In this document: piece after piece, positions 1-8,618 of the stretch | Layout of the letters: each line of letters opens with the position of its first letter | Numbering within the stretch: position 1 is the first letter of the stretch | Origin: CAYRTD01 sp964426915 | GTDB taxonomy: Bacteria; Bacteroidota; Bacteroidia; Bacteroidales; GCA-2748055 | Direction of reading: 5' to 3' | NCBI GenBank assembly: GCA_964426915.1 | Contig: CAYRTD010000030.1 | Span: 1 to 30,397, forward strand | Length of the DNA stretch: 30,397 nucleotides | The notes under the pieces: generated by a model | What the model was told of the DNA's origin: nothing | Database searches by the model: none | The model's input: the letters and a program-made list of their open reading frames with translations, nothing else | Made by a program: the position numbers and the translations under genes

Positions 1-32
1 GAGTTAAGTGAATATTGTTTTTTTTATTTTAA

Positions 33-120
33 GGAGAAATGCCGGAGTGGTCGAACGGGGCGGTCTCGAAAACCGTTGTTCGCCTTGCGCGAACCGGGGG
101 TTCGAATCCCTCTTTCTCCG
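33..120 (+). tRNA. tRNA-Ser (anticodon CGA)
   Basis: The sequence folds as a class II tRNA. The acceptor stem GGAGAAA (33-39) pairs with TTTCTCC (113-119), and G120 is the discriminator. The anticodon stem 60-64 encloses loop CTCGAAA (65-71), with anticodon CGA at 67-69 reading the serine codon UCG. A long variable arm (GTTCGC paired with GCGAAC) and a T-arm with loop TTCGAAT follow, as expected for serine tRNAs. The 3' CCA is not encoded; the next bases are CAAACC. A palindromic repeat begins immediately after the tRNA. Confidence 0.95.
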
Positions 121-395
121 CAAACCCATAAGCCCATTTTGCCGCAGGCAAAATCGGAATTTTTATTGGCAGGCTGTCGAAAATCCCATTTTCGTAAAGC
201 CTGCCAATAAAAATTCCGAAAAAACCTGGAGCNNNNNNNNNNNNNNNNNNNNNNNNNNNNNNNNNNNNNNNNNNNNNNNNNNNNNNNNNNNNNNNNNNNN
301 NNNNNNNNNNNNNNNNNNNNNNNNNNNNNNNNTTTAGCGCAAGGTTTTGGGCTTATGGGTTTGTAGCTCTCCCCCCACGGGATCATGTAATAATC
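121..395. repeat. Palindromic repeat abutting tRNA-Ser, interrupted by the gap
   Basis: Nested inverted repeats fill this stretch. CAAACCCATAAGCCC at 121-135 is matched by its reverse complement at 349-363. A 21-base arm at 155-175 pairs perfectly with 198-218. An inner hairpin pairs 178-184 (CGAAAAT) with 188-194. The 100-N gap lies between the two halves. No integrase is nearby, so this looks like a dispersed non-coding palindromic repeat rather than an integrated element. Short open frames here are artefacts of the repeat. Confidence 0.8.
233..332. other. Assembly gap (100 Ns)
   Basis: Exactly 100 Ns, a size often used as a placeholder for unknown gap length. Its flanks (178-232 and 333-387) occur joined without a break at 453-562, so the gap sits inside a repeat unit and its true length is uncertain. 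Confidence 0.98.
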
Positions 396-446
396 CCTTT
401 TTTCTCCAGCAGTAATTTTTTATTAAAGTATTTATCAATAAACTGA

Positions 447-573
447 GCTTTACGAAAATCCCATTTTCGTAAAGCTTGCCAATAAAAATTCCGAAAAAAC
501 CTGGAGCTTTAGCGCAAGGTTTTGGGCTTATGGGTTTGTAGCTCTCCCCCCACGGGATCATGCATAATCCCTC
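447..573. repeat. Second copy of the palindromic repeat
   Basis: Positions 453-507 repeat 178-232 at an offset of 275 with one mismatch (T476 for C201). Positions 508-562 repeat 333-387 exactly, and weaker similarity runs on to about 573. The unit starts with a perfect 13-bp inverted repeat (447-459 with 463-475, spacer CCC). This copy lacks the left arms found at 121-175. Confidence 0.85.
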
Positions 574-786
574 CTAAATCAACCATCAATGCAAAGACCA
601 TGATTATTTCATGGTATGTTCACCTTTTGCTATGTTCCCCTAGGTTCCCATTCGTCCGAGCTGGTAATGGAAGCAAATAGGTCATGTGATTGAAAGTCCT
701 TCCCATTTGAAAATACAGTGTGCGGGAATAAGTGAGGGTATTTATGCACCGGCTAAAAAAATCAATTTGGATTTTTAAAGAATATT
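574..786. other. Non-coding stretch, nothing recognised
   Basis: AT-rich sequence between the repeat cluster and the transporter remnant. I see no convincing reading frame, RNA fold or repeat related to others in the window. Confidence 0.5.
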
Positions 787-1150
787 TTATTGACGACTAT
801 CATCCAATGTAAAAGTTGAATAATCTTCCCTTTTGAAAAACACTATAAACGTAAAGCAGCATAACAATGCAAGCAAAGAAGTTACCACCCATATATATCC
901 AATGATATTCTGTACCAGTTAGGTCTAAACCGAAGAGATCCGAATTATTTCAATTAATCCAGTAATAATTATCTTCCGTAAACCAAATTTCTTTATCGAA
1001 AACGGAATAATTAAAAGAATAAACATTTCCGGAAATTGTTCCATGCTCATTGGTTATAAGATAAACTGAAACCCGCTGTCAGTAAAGAATTCTGAAAAAT
1101 ATGACCAATACATTGAAAAGGATGTTACCACATAAAACCGGTTAAACCTT
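787..1150 (-). pseudogene. Remnant of a nucleoside-permease-type MFS transporter
   Basis: The minus strand holds three transporter-like fragments in shifting frames. Near 1150-1054 a piece reads FNRFYVVTSFSMYWSYFSEF and ends at a stop. At 1052-925 a second piece contains SMEQFPEMFILLIIPF followed by KKFGLRKIIITG. This resembles the conserved MS-x-Q-x-x-E segment before a basic loop in NupG-like nucleoside:H+ symporters as I know them. A hydrophobic tail with VFFKRED ends at the stop at 787-789. The central part of a normal gene of roughly 400 codons is missing. I infer an internally deleted, frameshifted pseudogene; the family assignment is by motif only. Confidence 0.5.
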
Positions 1151-1471
1151 ATGCCTGTGGCAGCCATCTCATCAAATACAGGGAGTAGACATAATATTTC
1201 ACACTTCAATCCTCAAAAAAAATATATTAAACCCGGAAGTAATGAATTTGGTCAACAATTTTTGTGTATAACCATATTTTTACATAAATTGTACTTTTAT
1301 AATTGCCTGAAAATCTTTACCTAAACCTTGGGAATCTGTCTCCCTTCAATATTTACGGACTGAAAAACCAAGAATACAGGATAATTAACGGTTTAGTGAT
1401 GAGGTAAATATTTACAAGCTTTTTAACGCCTTATGTAAATATATAAGTTTCTATAGCTAAACCTTATAACT
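1151..1471. other. AT-rich leader upstream of the T9SS protein gene
   Basis: No gene is visible. The stretch presumably carries the promoter of the following gene. I could not find a well-spaced pair of the Bacteroidota-type elements (TTTG and TAnnTTTG), so no promoter is called. Confidence 0.4.
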
Positions 1472-4400
1472 ATGTTACTAAAAACTGACTCTCTGAAATG
1501 CCTGAAGGTATTTGTGCTCTGCATTATCCTGTTTAATATACTTCACTCATACTCCCAGGAAGATAAAATTCTCTACCCTGACATAGCTTTTAATCCTGAG
1601 ACTTCGGATGGAACCAAAAAGGCTGCTGAAGCTACCCAGGCGTATTCCGGTCTTTCCCCATGGAACGGAAGTTATAACAGCGATTATTATATCCACTTTC
1701 AATGGAATGGTTTTTATTTTCAGTGTGATTGCAGTAACTATAAATATACTGTCCAAATAACCATAGGTGGTAAAGTATACAATGCAGGAACTCATGCAGG
1801 GTCTTCTTATTCAGGTTATGCCTGCAGGGTAGGCCTTGGGCCATCCCAATCAGGCTCTGCCAGACAAAAAAGCTCTGAAGGAGGCAAACATGATAAAGTT
1901 CTGATATGCCTGACGAACTGTACAGCTTATTGGCAAAGTTCCGGAGATATGTATTATTGGACGGCAGCAATACGTCCTCCCGTTTCTCCTTTAGCCACAC
2001 AGGCAGAATACGACTACAGGATAGACCTGTCATGGGAAAAGAGTACGGATATACCGAATGCTAATCATGGGTATCTCATCAAGCGAAATGGTGAAGAGAT
2101 CGCGCAGGTATATAATGGTCAGAAAACCTATTCAGACAATGACCTTGGACCGGCCGAAACTCACGTCTACACCATCCATACTATATGGCCGGGTAATGAA
2201 AACTACACCCATATTTCTGAAGGTGTGGATGTTACAGGTAGAACTTTTGATCTGAATTTAACTGCCTCGGCCGACAGGCCGGTTTCAATAAACCTGAAGT
2301 GGAATTCAATAGACAGCATTCCCGGGAAAGAAAACAATGAACTAGAATATTATAAGATTGATCGCTACGACGAGTATCAAGGTGATCTCATCACATTTCC
2401 ACAGGATATTTCGAAGGACAACAATAACTACTCTGATGAGAGTGCAAGCCTGGTACCAGGATATTTATACAGGTACACCCTCACACCTTATCCGCAAATT
2501 GCTTTTTACCCTGACACTGCCTGGGGTAAAAGAATGCCCAATGGGGTTTTCAGGGGCAAAGTGTTGTCACCAACGGGTCATGGTGTAAGAGGTGCCAAAG
2601 TTTGCGCCATCAGGCAAAACCCTGTCCCGCAGGACACCACCACAACATACTGCGCTATCACAGATAGTACGGGTAGCTTTGAGATCAGGAATATTTATTA
2701 TTTCCTGGAGTCAGATTTTAAAATTGTGCCGGAAAAGGACGATCACGGATTTGATCCTGCAACACAACAGCGCACACTTACCCTGTATACTCATTTACAG
2801 GACGGGACTGTCTTCACAGATACTTCCGCTTTCACGGTATCGGGGAGGGTTGTGCAGAAAGGTAACCATGGGGATTGTCCTGTAAGTGGTGTGGAAATCT
2901 TTGTGAACAAGGCGGAGGAACCCGAATCTATAACAGATCATGACGGCTTCTTTGCATTCTCAGTCGGACAGATGGGTAACTATACTATCAAACCGGTACT
3001 GAACGGACACGGTTTTAGCCCTCCTGCACACCAGGTTTTCATTGACTCTGACACCATTATACCATCGTTTCTCGACACCACCCTTCACACCCTTACCGGA
3101 ACAGTCGGGGCACCCTGTAATAATTTTATCGGCAGGGCACTTCTCGGGATTACGTCGGGTTACAGCGACAGTTATTGTTTCGATACCACCGTGATGACAG
3201 ATTTGCTAACAGGCTATTATGAGATAGAGCTTCCGGCAAGGAAATATGAAATAAACCTTCTGGAATTTTTCTCCGAAAATCCAGATGTTGAGAACGATCA
3301 GGTTGAAAGTTATTTCACGGGGATGGAAGCGGACCTGACATTCGAAGACCTGAACCTGGACTTAATTTATAGATCAGCACCACAATTAATGGTTTCAGGC
3401 TTCACGGATTATGGGTGTGGTGATTACGCCGGGATACCAATTATCAGGCAGGGATATGAATACATTATTGATATTGAATTACTTGAAGTGTTCGGTGACC
3501 ATATTTGTACAGCAGATACGGGATTTGTGATAGTTCAAAACCGTGCTGGTTTCATTTCTGAAAAATATGACACTCTCTACTTGAGTAATGGCAAGGGACA
3601 ATACACTTTTATACCGGGTGACCCAAACCTTATAAGCCCGCATCTGAGAAATCTTACATTTACTGCCTGGTTGGGAAATGAATCCGTTATAAAATCGATG
3701 GATGTTTTAGTCATTGGTAACAAACCTCGGGAACAGACTTATACAACCGTATCACCGGAAATTCCTTTCATCATTCTCCGTGACCCTCCGGGTGATGCAT
3801 CCTACTCCTATCTCGAGGAACGTACCACATCCCAGACATCCATGCGCCTTTCCGCCCAGACTGCAGGAAGCGTCAATGTGTGGCGTGAAGTGAAAGCAGG
3901 CGCCAAATTTCAGGCTGGATTCGGGGTTACGGTTGAAACAAGCATTTGGGGAAAAGTTAAGGGTTCCCTGGAGGTCGGTGCTTCCGTTACGGCACAGGAT
4001 GAATTTACCTTGAGTATTACCAACATGGAACAGTTCTCCACTTCTGGCAACCCGGATGTAACAGGCGCTGATGGGGATGTGTTCGCAGGTTCAGCGCTCA
4101 ACCTTATTTATGCCCTGACGGATGTGATAGACTTCAATCCATCCACATGCACCGTGGAAAAATCGGTAAGCCTGAGCATGGGTGTGGACGGGTTTGCCAC
4201 GACATTTATTTATACGGATAATCATATTCGTAACGTACTTATACCCCAATTAACATACATCCGTAACCTTTACCTTTCAAATAATAACGATTCCGCTCAT
4301 ATCTATGCTGATCAAATTGATCTATGGCAGCAGACCCTGAAGTTGAATGAAGACCTGAAAGCAAAAAGCATATATATTGAAAATCCTAATCGTTCTTTCA

Positions 4401-6286
4401 GTGCCAGTGCGCCCTATCATTCATCCCAGGAAATTGCTATTACAAAGTCAAGCTATATGGAATTTTCAGTATACATTGAATCATCCATTGCTGCTGAAGC
4501 CGGAATTGAAATCGGTGGTGTAGGTGCCAGTGGGGGTGTTGAGGTAAAGCTCAGGACCGGATTCGGAGTAAGTTCAACCCAAACCGATATGGCATCGAAA
4601 CTGACGGGCTATTTTCTGAGTGATAATAATCCTGGCGATTATTTCAGTGTGGATATTCTCCGGGATGAAGTTTACGGAACACCCGTTTTTAAAACCGTGG
4701 GCGGGGCCAGCTCATGTCCGTGGGAAAAGGGAACCCAGCCACGCGAAGGGGTTCAGATTATTGCAGAAAAGTATGTGGCCCATGTGGATGATCCTGACGG
4801 GCAGGCAGTTTTCCGTCTGCAGCTTGCCAATAACAGCCAGAGCGATGAAGACCGGTTCTACAACCTTTGGTTTGATCAGGCAAGCAACCCGGATGGTGCC
4901 GAAATCACACTTGGGGGCAGTCAGGTCCAGGGAGGTATTGCTACCCCATATTTTATTCAGGCAGGCAAGTATCTTGAATCTACGGTTACCCTGACACGGG
5001 GCCCCGAAGCGTTCGATTATGAGAATATCAGATTTATACTCGCTTCCGGATGCGGCGACCCTGCCATTGAAGATACCTTGCACCTTAGCGCACACTTTAA
5101 AGGTACATGCAGTGATATCAGCATTATCCAGCCGTCAGAAACCTGGGCCGTATCTTCTAATGATAACAACAGGCTGAAATTGAGACTTGGGAACTACGAC
5201 CGGGACCTGCTGGACCTGATAAGAATACAGGTAAAAAATACAGGAATATACAATTGGCTGACTGTTAAAGATTTTTCAAAGGATGATTTGGGTCCATCCT
5301 TTACAGATATCACAGTATTGCTTGATGAGTTCATTGATGGAAACTATGATGTACGCGCAGTACTTGAATGTGCCGGTGGAAAGAAATATTCACAATTATA
5401 TTCAGGAACGATTGACAGACACGGGCCCGTACTTTTTGGATTGCCTGAACCTTCAGATCTGATATTAAAACCCGGAGAACTGATCATGGCTTTATTCGAT
5501 GAAGATGTGAATTGTATCTTGTTTAATTCCGATGTGGTAACGGTAACCAACCTTTCAACCAGAGAAATCATGGAAGTTGAAGTAGGATGCTTTGGGAACA
5601 TGGTCATCATAATACCTGACCTGGAAGGTAAATATACAGAAGGCGACACCTTTAATATAAAAATTACCCATCTCGAGGATATGGCAGGAAATAACATCAG
5701 TAGTCCTGTTAGCTGGTCATTTGTAATATTTGAGGATCCCACCCCACAGGCGGATGCAGATACGGATAATGACAGCATTTCAAATCATATTGATAACTGT
5801 TCATGGACCTATAATCCCGATCAGGCAGATATGAACGCTGACGGTATTGGTGATGTCTGCGATGATGATATTGACGGTGACGGTATTGCAAATCATCTCG
5901 ATAATTGTCCATGGGTTAATAATCCCGGCCAGGAAGATTCAAATGGTGATGGTATAGGCGATGCTTGTATCCAGTGGGTAGGCATCGTCAAACCTACAGC
6001 TCCTGAAGGCTTCCAGTTTTTAGAAAATTTCCCGAACCCATTCAGGGAAAACACCACCATCACTTATATTCTTCCTGAGGAAAGCCATGTCGTAATGAAA
6101 GTTTACAATATCATGGGGCGTGAACTGGAGGTATTGACTAACCAGGCTAAACCACCGGGAACATGGAGCATTACCTGGGATGCATCGAATTTCAATGACG
6201 GTGTCTTCTTCTGCACGATCTATGCGAAACCGACAGGAAGTAATGAGATAGTAACGAAGACAATTAAAATGGTTAAGATAAAGTAG
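1472..6286 (+). CDS. Large secreted T9SS cargo protein with thrombospondin type 3 repeats
   Basis: A 1604-residue exported protein. Residues 1-28 form a signal peptide with cleavage likely after HSYSQ. Fibronectin-III-like segments follow (about 170-350). Carboxypeptidase-regulatory-like beta folds start near 354 (FRGKVLSPTGHGVRGAKV) and 453 (FTVSGRVV), with a weaker one near 540. An unassigned central region covers about 700-1300. Near 1318-1425 is an SbsA-type Ig-like domain (LFDEDVN, ITHLEDMAGN). Two calcium-binding thrombospondin type 3 repeats lie near 1428-1490 (DTDNDSISNHIDNC, DIDGDGIANHLDNC). The last ~89 residues are a type A T9SS sorting domain beginning NFPNPF and ending in a basic TIKMVKIK tail. 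It should cross the outer membrane through T9SS and be anchored or released. No catalytic domain is recognised, so adhesive or structural roles are plausible but inferred. It is monocistronic, with its own terminator. Confidence 0.88.
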   Translation: MLLKTDSLKCLKVFVLCIILFNILHSYSQEDKILYPDIAFNPETSDGTKKAAEATQAYSGLSPWNGSYNSDYYIHFQWNGFYFQCDCSNYKYTVQITIGGKVYNAGTHAGSSYSGYACRVGLGPSQSGSARQKSSEGGKHDKVLICLTNCTAYWQSSGDMYYWTAAIRPPVSPLATQAEYDYRIDLSWEKSTDIPNANHGYLIKRNGEEIAQVYNGQKTYSDNDLGPAETHVYTIHTIWPGNENYTHISEGVDVTGRTFDLNLTASADRPVSINLKWNSIDSIPGKENNELEYYKIDRYDEYQGDLITFPQDISKDNNNYSDESASLVPGYLYRYTLTPYPQIAFYPDTAWGKRMPNGVFRGKVLSPTGHGVRGAKVCAIRQNPVPQDTTTTYCAITDSTGSFEIRNIYYFLESDFKIVPEKDDHGFDPATQQRTLTLYTHLQDGTVFTDTSAFTVSGRVVQKGNHGDCPVSGVEIFVNKAEEPESITDHDGFFAFSVGQMGNYTIKPVLNGHGFSPPAHQVFIDSDTIIPSFLDTTLHTLTGTVGAPCNNFIGRALLGITSGYSDSYCFDTTVMTDLLTGYYEIELPARKYEINLLEFFSENPDVENDQVESYFTGMEADLTFEDLNLDLIYRSAPQLMVSGFTDYGCGDYAGIPIIRQGYEYIIDIELLEVFGDHICTADTGFVIVQNRAGFISEKYDTLYLSNGKGQYTFIPGDPNLISPHLRNLTFTAWLGNESVIKSMDVLVIGNKPREQTYTTVSPEIPFIILRDPPGDASYSYLEERTTSQTSMRLSAQTAGSVNVWREVKAGAKFQAGFGVTVETSIWGKVKGSLEVGASVTAQDEFTLSITNMEQFSTSGNPDVTGADGDVFAGSALNLIYALTDVIDFNPSTCTVEKSVSLSMGVDGFATTFIYTDNHIRNVLIPQLTYIRNLYLSNNNDSAHIYADQIDLWQQTLKLNEDLKAKSIYIENPNRSFSASAPYHSSQEIAITKSSYMEFSVYIESSIAAEAGIEIGGVGASGGVEVKLRTGFGVSSTQTDMASKLTGYFLSDNNPGDYFSVDILRDEVYGTPVFKTVGGASSCPWEKGTQPREGVQIIAEKYVAHVDDPDGQAVFRLQLANNSQSDEDRFYNLWFDQASNPDGAEITLGGSQVQGGIATPYFIQAGKYLESTVTLTRGPEAFDYENIRFILASGCGDPAIEDTLHLSAHFKGTCSDISIIQPSETWAVSSNDNNRLKLRLGNYDRDLLDLIRIQVKNTGIYNWLTVKDFSKDDLGPSFTDITVLLDEFIDGNYDVRAVLECAGGKKYSQLYSGTIDRHGPVLFGLPEPSDLILKPGELIMALFDEDVNCILFNSDVVTVTNLSTREIMEVEVGCFGNMVIIIPDLEGKYTEGDTFNIKITHLEDMAGNNISSPVSWSFVIFEDPTPQADADTDNDSISNHIDNCSWTYNPDQADMNADGIGDVCDDDIDGDGIANHLDNCPWVNNPGQEDSNGDGIGDACIQWVGIVKPTAPEGFQFLENFPNPFRENTTITYILPEESHVVMKVYNIMGRELEVLTNQAKPPGTWSITWDASNFNDGVFFCTIYAKPTGSNEIVTKTIKMVKIK

Positions 6287-6314
6287 GAAATTCTTATTGA
6301 AAACTAGCCAGATG

Positions 6315-6346
6315 AACCGGGAAGTATTTTGCTTCCCGGTTTTTTT
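6315..6346 (+). terminator. Rho-independent terminator of the T9SS protein gene
   Basis: A perfect 10-bp stem pairs AACCGGGAAG (6315-6324) with CTTCCCGGTT (6332-6341) around a 7-base loop, followed by a run of Ts. It starts 28 bases after the stop codon. Confidence 0.9.
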
Positions 6347-6500
6347 GATGTATAAATAACCAAAAATGATAGCATTAACGAGAACACTGGGCAAGATCGC
6401 TGGCGTTTTTTAACCATAATAAAACCGCAACTTTGGTTTCAACTGAGACAGGTTTACCAAATACCGGCATCATTTTCTGTAGAGTGCTTGATGACTAAAT

Positions 6501-6711
6501 AGAGTCTGTCAATAAAGTCGGGTGTCTGGATCATAATGTTCGAGATCAAGGCGCGCAACCGCGTGCCGCTGAAGCTTTCCGCGAGCGCCTTAGCTACTCT
6601 GCGCTGCGCCTTCAGGCAAGCTTTCGGCTGCCGAAGGGAGGCGCTAGGCGCTTACGCTAAAGCTTCAGGAACAGCGTGCAACGCAGATATTGGACATTAT
6701 GGACAGACACT
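6501..6711 (+). mobile_element. MITE-like repeat, copy A (filled form)
   Basis: The left end AGAGTCTGTCAATAAAGTC and right end GGACATTATGGACAGACACT form an imperfect terminal inverted repeat. The conserved left half runs to GTTCGAGATCAAG, and the conserved right half begins at CAACGCAGATATTGG. Between them is a GC-rich, partly palindromic insert whose left arm (GCTGAAGCTTTCCGCGAGCG) also occurs in copy C. There is no transposase and no clear target-site duplication. The right end overlaps the stop codon of the neighbouring minus-strand gene. The open frame across this copy is not a gene. Confidence 0.8.
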
Positions 6712-7597
6712 ACATATACATCTCCCTGAATAATCCCACCATCCTTTCTATTATCTCTTTAGGATCACCTTCCGACAGACTCTCGAATGAAACATAACCC
6801 TGATACTCTCTTTCTTTTAGAATAATTGCGATCTCCTGCATATTAACAGGAGTTTTCCTTCCACCGGGATAAACATGTTCTTTTATAAACCAGTAACTGG
6901 CATAAGGAGCCAGCCGGCGTATCTCCTCGTAGGGATCTGCTGCATGAAGACTTCCTGTATCCAGGATTAATCCTATCCATTCAGAATCGACGCTTTCCAG
7001 AACTTCGATAATATCTTCACTGGTATAAAGAAAGTCGTTATGATGCTGAAGGCCCAGTATTACGCCGTTTTCCCGGGCAAATTCCGAACAGATTTTTAAT
7101 TCAGATACCAACCGGTTCATTGCTTCTTTCCGGTCATATTCTCCGGGTTTATCTTTACCCGTAAATATTCTCATTATTGTGGCACCTAGTCTGGATGATA
7201 CTCCCAGCCACTGCCGGATCATTTCTCTGTCGGCTTTCCGTGAAGTTTCGTCTGGTGTAACGAAGTCATTTCTTACCCCTGTCCAGGGTATATTTAAACC
7301 CAGTTCCAGGGCCTTCTTTTTTAGTTGAAATAATTCCACGTCAGGAGGAGTTTCCGGATAAACAGAGAAATAATATCCGGTTAGGTCAACTGCATCAATA
7401 CCAATACCTGCAGCAAAATCCATCATGTCGAAAAATGTCATTTCTCCATCCCGTAACATGGAATTAAATGAATAGGCATTTAAGCTGTACTGTACGCGGG
7501 TTTTGTTTTTCTCTGCCTTTTGAAAATAGCTTATACTATTTGCGCCCAGTACAAATGGAGTTATGGCAAGACTGTTCAGGAAATTTCTTCTTTTCAT
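6710..7597 (-). CDS. Tat-exported sugar phosphate isomerase/epimerase-like TIM-barrel protein
   Basis: A 295-residue protein of the AP-endonuclease-2-type TIM-barrel family (xylose isomerase-like). The N-terminus MKRRNFLNSLAITPFVLGA is a twin-arginine type signal, so the folded protein probably acts in the periplasm. Likely metal and substrate residues lie in GLQHHNDF, LILDTGSLHAADP, WFIKEHVY and VSFESL, matching the Glu/Asp/His ligand pattern of the family. The substrate is probably a sugar or cyclitol derivative and cannot be fixed from sequence. It lies 112 bases downstream of the binding-protein gene on the same strand, so co-transcription is possible. Its stop codon (6710-6712) overlaps the end of repeat copy A. 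The C-terminus still looks full length. Confidence 0.82.
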   Translation of the reverse strand: MKRRNFLNSLAITPFVLGANSISYFQKAEKNKTRVQYSLNAYSFNSMLRDGEMTFFDMMDFAAGIGIDAVDLTGYYFSVYPETPPDVELFQLKKKALELGLNIPWTGVRNDFVTPDETSRKADREMIRQWLGVSSRLGATIMRIFTGKDKPGEYDRKEAMNRLVSELKICSEFARENGVILGLQHHNDFLYTSEDIIEVLESVDSEWIGLILDTGSLHAADPYEEIRRLAPYASYWFIKEHVYPGGRKTPVNMQEIAIILKEREYQGYVSFESLSEGDPKEIIERMVGLFREMYM

Positions 7598-7709
7598 ATC
7601 GTAAAGTTTTTTCTGTAAAAAAATTGAATCGGAAAAAATTATAAACGGTTTAAATTAATCTCACCGGAATAAAAATCCATTAATGGTACAATTGATACTT
7701 TATTTCTTT

Positions 7710-8588
7710 TTATTCTGAATATCTCCTCTTCACCCTTAATCCGTGTATCCATGAATTGACCGTGGTTATGTTGTCATCAATCCAGTTTTTGGCGCCTCTT
7801 TCAGGCATGCCTTCGGTGGCTTCTATTTCGTTAATCAGAGAATTCATCTGTTTGTCGGTAAGTGATATTCTTTCAAGGAAAATACTTAGAGTCGGATAGT
7901 CATCCTTAATTCCATTCCGGCCCAGAATATGAATATTTTCGGTTCCTCCGTATATTGAGTCCGGATCCTGAAGAAATTTAAGATTATAGCGTTTAAACAT
8001 CCAGTGGGGTTCCCAGCCGGTTATCATGATATTCTGGCGTTTCCTGTAGGCTTCTTCGAGCCTTTTGAGCATTTCTGTTTCATTCTCTTCGATTACTTCC
8101 AGTCCGGTACCGTAATGATCTATCGCCTTTTTGGTCGACTGCATAATACCGGCAAAGGCATCGATTCCGTAAATAACTTTCAGATCATCAGGTAATTGAG
8201 TGGTTTGGGATATTGAGTCGATTTCCATGTATTCAGGAACAACAATGCCAGTTCTTGCATTTTTGAAAACTATCCCGAGATCGGTCAGGCTGTCTTTATA
8301 CTCACTCCAGTATTTCCTGTGGGTGTGGGGTAACCAGGCATCGGCAAAGAAATCATATTTTCCGTATGCTACCACCGAATATATACTGTCGATCTCATCC
8401 ATCCTGGTTATTACCGAATAATGAAGCCTGTCGGTAAGAATAACTTCAATCAGATTTGTAATTGCTATGCCTTCAGTCCAGTTTGGATAAATAATTCGGA
8501 TACTGTCATCCTCCCTTTCTTTCTCCTCAAGATTGCACTGGACGATGAAAACGCTTAATATAATTGTGATAGAAAGTAATTTCTTCAT
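7710..8588 (-). CDS. Glycine betaine/proline-type substrate-binding lipoprotein (OpuAC family)
   Basis: A 292-residue lipoprotein with signal MKKLLSITIILSVFIVQC and lipid-anchored Cys18. The rest is an OpuAC/ProX-type periplasmic binding fold for quaternary ammonium compounds. Trp37 (YPNWTEG), Trp85 and Trp94 (ADAWLPHTHRKYW), and Trp192 and Trp196 (GWEPHWMF) are candidates for the aromatic cage that holds the trimethylammonium group. Family members normally work with an ABC ATPase and permease, but neither gene is adjacent. Instead it is 30 bases downstream of a universal stress protein gene and follows a BCCT carrier gene. It may serve a remote ABC transporter, act as a sensor, or assist the carrier; these are inferences. 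The exact ligand is not determined. Confidence 0.85.
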   Translation of the reverse strand: MKKLLSITIILSVFIVQCNLEEKEREDDSIRIIYPNWTEGIAITNLIEVILTDRLHYSVITRMDEIDSIYSVVAYGKYDFFADAWLPHTHRKYWSEYKDSLTDLGIVFKNARTGIVVPEYMEIDSISQTTQLPDDLKVIYGIDAFAGIMQSTKKAIDHYGTGLEVIEENETEMLKRLEEAYRKRQNIMITGWEPHWMFKRYNLKFLQDPDSIYGGTENIHILGRNGIKDDYPTLSIFLERISLTDKQMNSLINEIEATEGMPERGAKNWIDDNITTVNSWIHGLRVKRRYSE

Positions 8589-8618
8589 TTTTTAGTATTT
8601 TTTATTCAAATATTTAGG

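Noticed and set aside
121..573. Genomic island or prophage attachment at tRNA-Ser
   Set aside because: The repeat abuts the tRNA, but no integrase, no duplicated tRNA 3' end and no phage genes are present.
6375..6473. 32-residue minus-strand frame (MMPVFGKPVSVETKVAVLLW...)
   Set aside because: It has a vague transposase-like look, but it is too short, lacks a convincing family match and could be chance.
6501..6711. CRISPR-like repeat
   Set aside because: The repeats are dispersed with terminal inverted ends, not regularly spaced direct repeats, and no cas genes occur.
6536..6733. 65-residue plus-strand open frame
   Set aside because: It lies within repeat copy A, is built from its GC-rich palindromic insert and has no protein-like features.
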